Made by a program: the position numbers and the translations under genes. Positions 59,388 to 64,000 of a stretch of 64,000 nucleotides of DNA are shown here, piece by piece. The number at the start of each line of letters is the position of its first letter. The first letter of the stretch is position 1. Origin of the DNA: Mycetocola miduiensis (lineage in GTDB: Bacteria > Actinomycetota > Actinomycetes > Actinomycetales > Microbacteriaceae); assembly GCF_900115155.1 (NCBI RefSeq), contig NZ_FOVM01000006.1:62001-126000 (forward strand), written 5' to 3'. The notes beneath the pieces were generated by a model. That model was not told the DNA's origin and searched no databases. It saw only the letters and a program-made list of their open reading frames with translations.

Positions 59388-60152
59388 ATGAGCATGTTCG
59401 ATATCACCGGTCGTCTGGCGCTCGTCACCGGTTCGTCTCGTGGTCTCGGCCGGTCCCTTGCTGAGGGACTGGCCGAGGCCGGGGCATCCGTCATCCTGCA
59501 TGGCCGCGACCGCGCGGCCCTCACCGAGACGGCGGATGCCATCGAACGCTCCACCGGGGCACGGCCCGCTTCCGTCTCTTTCGACGTGACGGATGCCGCG
59601 GCCGTGAAGGACGCCGTCGGTGAGCTCGTCGCAGAACAAGGGGTACCTGACATCCTCGTAAACAACGCCGGCGTGCAGCGCCGTGCGCCGTTCGAGGAGT
59701 TTGCCGTCGAGGACTGGGATGCCATCGTCAGCAGCAACCTGTCCAGTGCGTTCTACGTCTCGCGCTTCATCGTGCCCGGCATGGTCGAGCGTCGCTCCGG
59801 CAAGATCGTCAACATCGCCTCGGTTCAGTCAAAGCTGGCGCGACAGACCATCGCCCCGTATTCCGCCTCCAAGGGCGGACTCGCCCTCCTCACCCAGGGA
59901 ATGGCGGCGGACCTCGCCCGCTACGACATCCAGGTCAACGCCATCTCGCCCGGCTACTTCGCCACCGAGATGAACAAGGCCCTGGTCGAGGACGAGACCT
60001 TCAACAACTGGCTCGTCAACCGCACGCCCGCCCACCGCTGGGGGAACTTCAGCGAGCTGCGTGGAACGTTGCTTTACCTCGTCTCGGACGCCTCAAGTTT
60101 CGTGTCTGGACAGAACATTTTCGTCGACGGCGGCATGACCGCCGTCGTCTGA
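59388..60152 (+). CDS. idnO: SDR 5-keto-D-gluconate 5-reductase (Ga5DH/IdnO-like)
   Basis: 254 residues. TGSSRGLGRSLAEGLAEAG, NNAGVQRRAPFEEF and YSASKGGLALLTQGMA show a classical SDR with the GVQRRAPFEEF signature of gluconate 5-dehydrogenases. It reduces 5-ketogluconate to gluconate. It lies between gntP and idnD, 13 bases from each. Confidence 0.85.
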   Translation: MSMFDITGRLALVTGSSRGLGRSLAEGLAEAGASVILHGRDRAALTETADAIERSTGARPASVSFDVTDAAAVKDAVGELVAEQGVPDILVNNAGVQRRAPFEEFAVEDWDAIVSSNLSSAFYVSRFIVPGMVERRSGKIVNIASVQSKLARQTIAPYSASKGGLALLTQGMAADLARYDIQVNAISPGYFATEMNKALVEDETFNNWLVNRTPAHRWGNFSELRGTLLYLVSDASSFVSGQNIFVDGGMTAVV

Positions 60153-60165
60153 TCGGAGAACACCC

Positions 60166-61182
60166 ATGCGCGCAGCCATCATCGAAGGCAAAGACCAGCT
60201 CGACGTCGTCGACCTGCCCCTCCCCGTTCCCAGTGAGGGGCAGGTGCGGGTGCGGGTCTCCGCCGTGGGGATCTGCGGCTCTGACCTGCACTATCACTTC
60301 GAGGGTGCGAACGGCGAGTATGTCGTTCGGGAACCCCTGATCCCCGGCCACGAGCTCTCCGGCTGGGTGGATGAGGACCCCTCCGGGCAGCTGCAGGCCG
60401 GCGACCCGGTCACCGTGCACCCGGCCCGTTTCGGCACCCCGGTCGATGGGATCGAGGATGCCGCGCACCTCTGGCCCGGAGGCTCTTACCTCGGAAGTGC
60501 GGCGACCACGCCGCACACCCAGGGCGGGATGAGCGAGTACCTCGTCGTCGAACGCGGAATGATCCGGCCGCTTCCCGCCGGTCTCGACGTTGTGGATGCA
60601 GCGCTGGCCGAGCCGCTCGGCGTGGCCCTGCACGGCGCGACCCGCGCCGGCGACCTGACCGGGCGCCAGGTGCTGGTGTCGGGCGCCGGCCCGATCGGCC
60701 TCCTCGCACTCGTCGCCGCGAAGGCGCGCGGTGCTGCACACGTGACGGTCAGCGACGTGCTGGCCGGCCCGCTCGCTCGTGCGACCGAACTCGGAGCGGA
60801 CGCTGTCGTGCAGGTCGGCGCTGAGAAGCTTCCCGTCGAAGCGTTCGATGTCGTGCTGGAGTGCTCGGGCGCCGCGGTCGCGATCTCGGCGGCCGTCGCC
60901 GCGGTGCGCCGCCGGGGCATCCTGGTTCAGGTTGGCATGGTTCCGAACGAGGCACGCCCGATCAATCTGGCTCCATTCATCTCCAAGGAGGTGACAATGC
61001 TGGGCTCGTTCCGTTTCTTCGAGGAGATCGACGAGGCGATCGAGCTCCTCGCTGCAGACTCGGGGATCGCCCGGATCATCACTCACCGCTTCCCGATCGA
61101 TGAGGTGCGCGAGGCCTTCGCGGTCGCACGTGACTCGGAGCGGTCGGGCAAAGTCGTCGTGACCTTCCCGGGAGCGCAGTAG
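60166..61182 (+). CDS. idnD: L-idonate 5-dehydrogenase (MDR)
   Basis: 338 residues. GICGSDLHYHFEGANG gives the catalytic zinc cysteine/histidine, and HELSGWV the acidic ligand. The structural-zinc lobe is replaced by ARFGTPVDGIEDAAHLW, lacking its cysteines, as in a branch of actinobacterial idonate dehydrogenases. Oxidises L-idonate to 5-ketogluconate, which IdnO reduces to gluconate. A gluconate kinase is not in the window. Confidence 0.8.
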   Translation: MRAAIIEGKDQLDVVDLPLPVPSEGQVRVRVSAVGICGSDLHYHFEGANGEYVVREPLIPGHELSGWVDEDPSGQLQAGDPVTVHPARFGTPVDGIEDAAHLWPGGSYLGSAATTPHTQGGMSEYLVVERGMIRPLPAGLDVVDAALAEPLGVALHGATRAGDLTGRQVLVSGAGPIGLLALVAAKARGAAHVTVSDVLAGPLARATELGADAVVQVGAEKLPVEAFDVVLECSGAAVAISAAVAAVRRRGILVQVGMVPNEARPINLAPFISKEVTMLGSFRFFEEIDEAIELLAADSGIARIITHRFPIDEVREAFAVARDSERSGKVVVTFPGAQ

Positions 61183-61304
61183 GCGAGGTCACTCGTTGCG
61201 GACGCGGTCATCCGATACGCCGGATGTTTTCGGCCGGAAGTGATGACCTCCCGAGCGAGAGGTCACACTTCGCTCCTTCCAGCGCGTGGAGTGCGAGCGA
61301 GCGG

Positions 61305-62813
61305 TCACCGAACGGCGCGGCAGGCGAGGTGCAGCGCCAGCCGCACTTCCGGGTCGCTCATGTCGACGCCGAGCAGCTCCTGCGCACGTTGGATGCGCGT
61401 TGCGACCGTGTTCCGGTGCAGACCGAGCGCTGTCGCCGTCGGCGCAACCGCCGACTCGTGATCGAGGTAAGCAGACAGCGTCGTCAGCAGCTCGCCGCCG
61501 CCCGACTGGAGGGGAGCGAGCAGCGAACGAGCTGCAGGTACGAAGGTGTCGTTGCCCGTCCACGCGAGCAGCAACTGCTCGAGCCCGAGCCCGTCGACGC
61601 GGACGAACCAGCCCGTGTTCGAACGGTTCACAGCGATGCGGGCCGCGTCTGCTGCCTCGCTCAGCGATGTGGTGAGGCCGGCCGATCCGCTCGCCAGCGA
61701 CCCGACGCCCGTCGCGACGTTGAACGAGCGCCGGGCTGCGACGTGCAGGTCCCGCAAGGCCGCCACGTAGTGCTCAACCTGTGACGCGGCGGGAGGCTCC
61801 GAGAACGTCAACCACCCGCTCAGGCCCCGCCCGGTCGTCGTGGCGTGGGAGTCGACGGGGATGCGGCCGAGTTCTCCCATGACGAATCGCAGCAATTGCA
61901 GGGCATCGACCCTGCTGCGCCCGACGACGCGGAACGCCAGGTGGTACCCGGTCGTCCGCCAGCCGCGTTCGAGCATGCGGCGTTCGACCTCGGGGTCCGG
62001 CGTGCCGCGCAGGTCGACAAAATCGCGGAGCACCCCGGATGACACGGACGCGTCGCTCACCTCGGCAACCTCATCGATGAGGATGCGCGCGGCGACCGCG
62101 GGCATGGCCACCTCGGCGGCCACAGCGAGGGCGCTCACCTGCCGCTCGTCGAGGCCCGCGCCGAAGAAGGCGAGGCGGAGGCCCTCGCGGCTGGGGCTGT
62201 CGACCCGCACCGACGCTGCCGTTCCGGCCGGCATCCGGGTGAGATCGACCCAGGGTGCGAAGTCGATCGCCGCGTGCACCTCGGGTGCGAGCTGCCCTCC
62301 GACCTCGAGTAGCACGCCTTCAGCGTCGATCAGGGCAACGCCGTGCCCGACGCTCGACGACAGATGACGCAACAGGTCAGTGAGATCGTTGGCGTGATAC
62401 TCGATCGACTGGGCAACCTTGCGGACGTAGCCGAGAGTGAGCGCGTCCTGCGCTTCGACGAGTTGCCAGCACGCTTTCGCGAGCAGCATCGGCCGATCGG
62501 CGTGCAGGAGGGTGAGCCCGAGCCGGTCGGCGAGGGCACGCGTGCCGGTGCCGAAGTTGTCGCCGTGCGGGATGGCCAGGGCGCGAAAGCCGCGGTCGCG
62601 GGTGCGGCGAACCAGAGCATCCTGCTGCCACGGTCGCGTTGGCGGCAGTTCGGTGAGGATCGCCAGCCGGCCACCTCCGTCGGCGGGCAGCGCGTCTTCG
62701 TTCGTCTCGACGACGACTCCCGTCCACTCGGCGTCTTCCGGGCCGGCGATCGCACGGACACCGCCGTTCTGCGGATGCGCGAGAAGGGCGCTCATTCGAA
62801 GACTGTCGGTCAT
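61305..62813 (-). CDS. PucR-family transcriptional regulator
   Basis: 502 residues from the ATG complementary to 62811-62813, which overlaps the DUF917 stop by four bases. The N-terminal PucR domain (LRMSALLAHPQNGGVRAI), a central helical region and the C-terminal helix-turn-helix (LTTLSAYLDHESAVAPTATALGLHRNTVATRIQRAQELLG) fit the family. PucR regulators control nitrogen-compound (purine, hydantoin) catabolism. It is expected to act on the DUF917 genes. Confidence 0.85.
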   Translation of the reverse strand: MTDSLRMSALLAHPQNGGVRAIAGPEDAEWTGVVVETNEDALPADGGGRLAILTELPPTRPWQQDALVRRTRDRGFRALAIPHGDNFGTGTRALADRLGLTLLHADRPMLLAKACWQLVEAQDALTLGYVRKVAQSIEYHANDLTDLLRHLSSSVGHGVALIDAEGVLLEVGGQLAPEVHAAIDFAPWVDLTRMPAGTAASVRVDSPSREGLRLAFFGAGLDERQVSALAVAAEVAMPAVAARILIDEVAEVSDASVSSGVLRDFVDLRGTPDPEVERRMLERGWRTTGYHLAFRVVGRSRVDALQLLRFVMGELGRIPVDSHATTTGRGLSGWLTFSEPPAASQVEHYVAALRDLHVAARRSFNVATGVGSLASGSAGLTTSLSEAADAARIAVNRSNTGWFVRVDGLGLEQLLLAWTGNDTFVPAARSLLAPLQSGGGELLTTLSAYLDHESAVAPTATALGLHRNTVATRIQRAQELLGVDMSDPEVRLALHLACRAVR

Positions 62814-63847
62814 GCGGCGCCGTCCAATCCGTCCAACCCGTACGCCGACGGCGTCACGTACCGCGTGCGGTGAGGAGAGCGCGACCACCAGGCGGGCCCG
62901 TCGAGTTTGATCACGGCGACATGCCGCGCCCTCGACAGATCGGTCACCTCGAGGATGTCACGCGAGATGGCGTCGAGAACGACGATCAGATCCGGCGCGG
63001 CGGCCTCGAGGCGCCCGTCGGTCATCAAGGCGAGGTTCTCCGAGCGCGCCACCAGCCTGTGCACCTCCCCGGCGCTTCCGGTGATGCCGAACGCGGTCAC
63101 GTGCTGGTCGACGGCATCCGGATCGATCGCGGTGATCCTGCCCTCGGCGAGAAGCCGCCCTCCAAGGGCAGCTGCGAGTCCTTCGAGCGGCCCGGAGCGG
63201 GCCTCGAGGTAGGCGGTGCCGATGCTCAGGGCGCGGGCGGCGTTGCCGACGATAGCGTGCTCCCGCAGATCCCCCACGGTGAAGCCGGCGAAGACCAAGC
63301 CGCCGGCACCGCCCGCCTGGATCGTCGACGCCCGGACGACGCGCTCGATGTCGAGGGCGCGATCGGTTTGCACGAGTGCCACCCCGCCGGCTCCGGTGTC
63401 ACAGGTCACGACGATGCCCGGCACGCCGTCGACGAGGAGCGACATCTGATCGAGTCCAGGAACCGCGCGTCCGGTGAGATCGGCGTCGACGATCTTTCGG
63501 TCACCGGCGAGGGTGAACGGAGCGAGACCATTGAGGCCACCTCCTTCGAGCGAGCACACCACCGGCACGTGGTGACCGAGCCAACGCTCCGCCGCCGCGA
63601 TGAGCGGCGCAAATGGTGCTGACCCGGGCAGCCGTTCCGTGAGCAGCATGGTCGAACCCACGAACGCGGCGCCAAGGCACGGCGTCGAGGGGTCGAGCTC
63701 GTCGACGTCGTGCACGGTCATCGGCCAGTCCGGCGACCTCCGCAGCGCGAGCTCGAGCATCGTGGTGGCCCCGCCGCCACCAGAGCCGAGCAGCCCGAAC
63801 CCGGTCGCGAGCGCGGGCAGGCTGGCGAGCTCGAGGATGGTCGGCAT
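62810..63847 (-). CDS. DUF917-family protein
   Basis: 345 residues. LLGSGGGGATTMLELAL at the start, GLNGLAPFTLAGDRKIVDADLTGRAVP and GGLVFAGFTVGD match DUF917, a family often beside hydantoinase genes; one member is a thiohydantoin desulfurase. The gene overlaps PucR by four bases and starts 9 bases after the unidentified gene at the window edge. A role in nitrogen-ring or thio-compound breakdown is likely. Confidence 0.75.
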   Translation of the reverse strand: MPTILELASLPALATGFGLLGSGGGGATTMLELALRRSPDWPMTVHDVDELDPSTPCLGAAFVGSTMLLTERLPGSAPFAPLIAAAERWLGHHVPVVCSLEGGGLNGLAPFTLAGDRKIVDADLTGRAVPGLDQMSLLVDGVPGIVVTCDTGAGGVALVQTDRALDIERVVRASTIQAGGAGGLVFAGFTVGDLREHAIVGNAARALSIGTAYLEARSGPLEGLAAALGGRLLAEGRITAIDPDAVDQHVTAFGITGSAGEVHRLVARSENLALMTDGRLEAAAPDLIVVLDAISRDILEVTDLSRARHVAVIKLDGPAWWSRSPHRTRYVTPSAYGLDGLDGAA

Positions 63848-63856
63848 GGTCCCAGC

Positions 63857-64000
63857 TTAAGCGTGCGCCTCCTCGGCGACGCCGACCCCGCGAGCCGTCG
63901 CGGCGAACTCGAGCGCCGCCTCCGCGGCGGCGGTTTCGCCCTCCACCGGCATGAACGGCTCGGTCAGGCCGAACGCCGTCGGTCCGAACGCCTGCAGGGC
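63857..64000 (-). CDS. 3' end of an unidentified gene upstream of DUF917
   Basis: The last 47 codons and TAA stop (63857-63859) of a leftward gene whose start is right of the window. The tail is helical and Ala/Glu-rich (EGETAAAEAALEFAATARG) and gives no family. Because DUF917 genes often sit beside hydantoinases or nucleobase permeases, one of these is possible, but the sequence cannot decide. Confidence 0.55.
   Translation of the reverse strand, partial: ALQAFGPTAFGLTEPFMPVEGETAAAEAALEFAATARGVGVAEEAHA

Overview
The window is a piece of a high-GC actinobacterial chromosome. Strong C/G third-codon bias, GTG and TTG starts, GTGA/ATGA gene overlaps, a mycothiol-dependent maleylpyruvate isomerase-like protein, a remnant of a chaplin-like surface protein and the IclR/PadR/HAAS-type genes suggest the family Microbacteriaceae or a close relative; the species cannot be named. 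No rRNA, tRNA, CRISPR array, insertion sequence or prophage was found. The window is mostly catabolic operons, each beside its own regulator, separated by patches of decayed and rearranged genes and one defence-like island.

Layout. 1-7.1 kb: a seven-gene leftward operon (amino-acid-type ABC transporter, Gfo/Idh dehydrogenase, FAD amine oxidase, FrlD-like kinase, FrlB-like deglycase) facing a LacI regulator across two identical palindromes. It looks like an Amadori-product (fructosyl-amino acid) pathway. 7.1-22.6 kb: mostly single genes (VOC protein, PolX-like PHP protein, a large lipoprotein, PadR, a glycosyltransferase, oxidoreductases, PIG-L deacetylase, secreted M28 peptidase, AroE-like protein), mixed with remnants: two related HAAS/membrane loci, one deleted and one split at a hairpin; a chaplin-like pseudogene; a glycosyltransferase scrap; and REP-like repeats. 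22.7-31.2 kb: a DeoR-controlled operon with an RbsABC-type transporter, a DhaK/DhaL kinase pair and a 3-hydroxyisobutyrate-dehydrogenase-family enzyme; its substrate is unknown.

31.2-41.5 kb is the accessory core: a truncated HMG-CoA lyase abutting a truncated PIN protein; an LLM oxidoreductase; then a probable defence island of a DCTPP1-like dCTP pyrophosphatase overlapping a GIY-YIG/DUF2075 ATPase, a small membrane protein, an HsdR-N-like nuclease, a ScoMcrA-type SRA reader with a PD-(D/E)XK-like end, and a NudG-like NUDIX hydrolase. Two enzymes resemble hydrolases of (modified) dCTP and one protein resembles a reader of modified DNA, so I propose, as inference, an island aimed at phages with modified cytosine. 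Next come an IclR gene fused at its 5' end to the tail of a copper amine oxidase, and a hicAB module flanked by direct repeats. A second, more decayed copy of the IclR/membrane-protein locus lies at 46.4-46.9 kb.

41.5-46.4 kb: an alpha/beta hydrolase and a MalT-type LuxR regulator with two small downstream genes. 47.0-57.0 kb: a carboxylic-acid degradation locus (AtoE-like transporter, PaaK-type CoA ligase, zinc MDR dehydrogenase, thiolase, three enoyl-CoA hydratases, a double-domain 3-hydroxyacyl-CoA dehydrogenase) around an IclR regulator, with no acyl-CoA dehydrogenase. 57.2-61.2 kb: a GntR-controlled L-idonate/gluconate operon (GntP, 5-ketogluconate reductase, idonate dehydrogenase). 61.3-64.0 kb: a PucR regulator translationally coupled to a DUF917 protein and to an unidentified gene running off the window.
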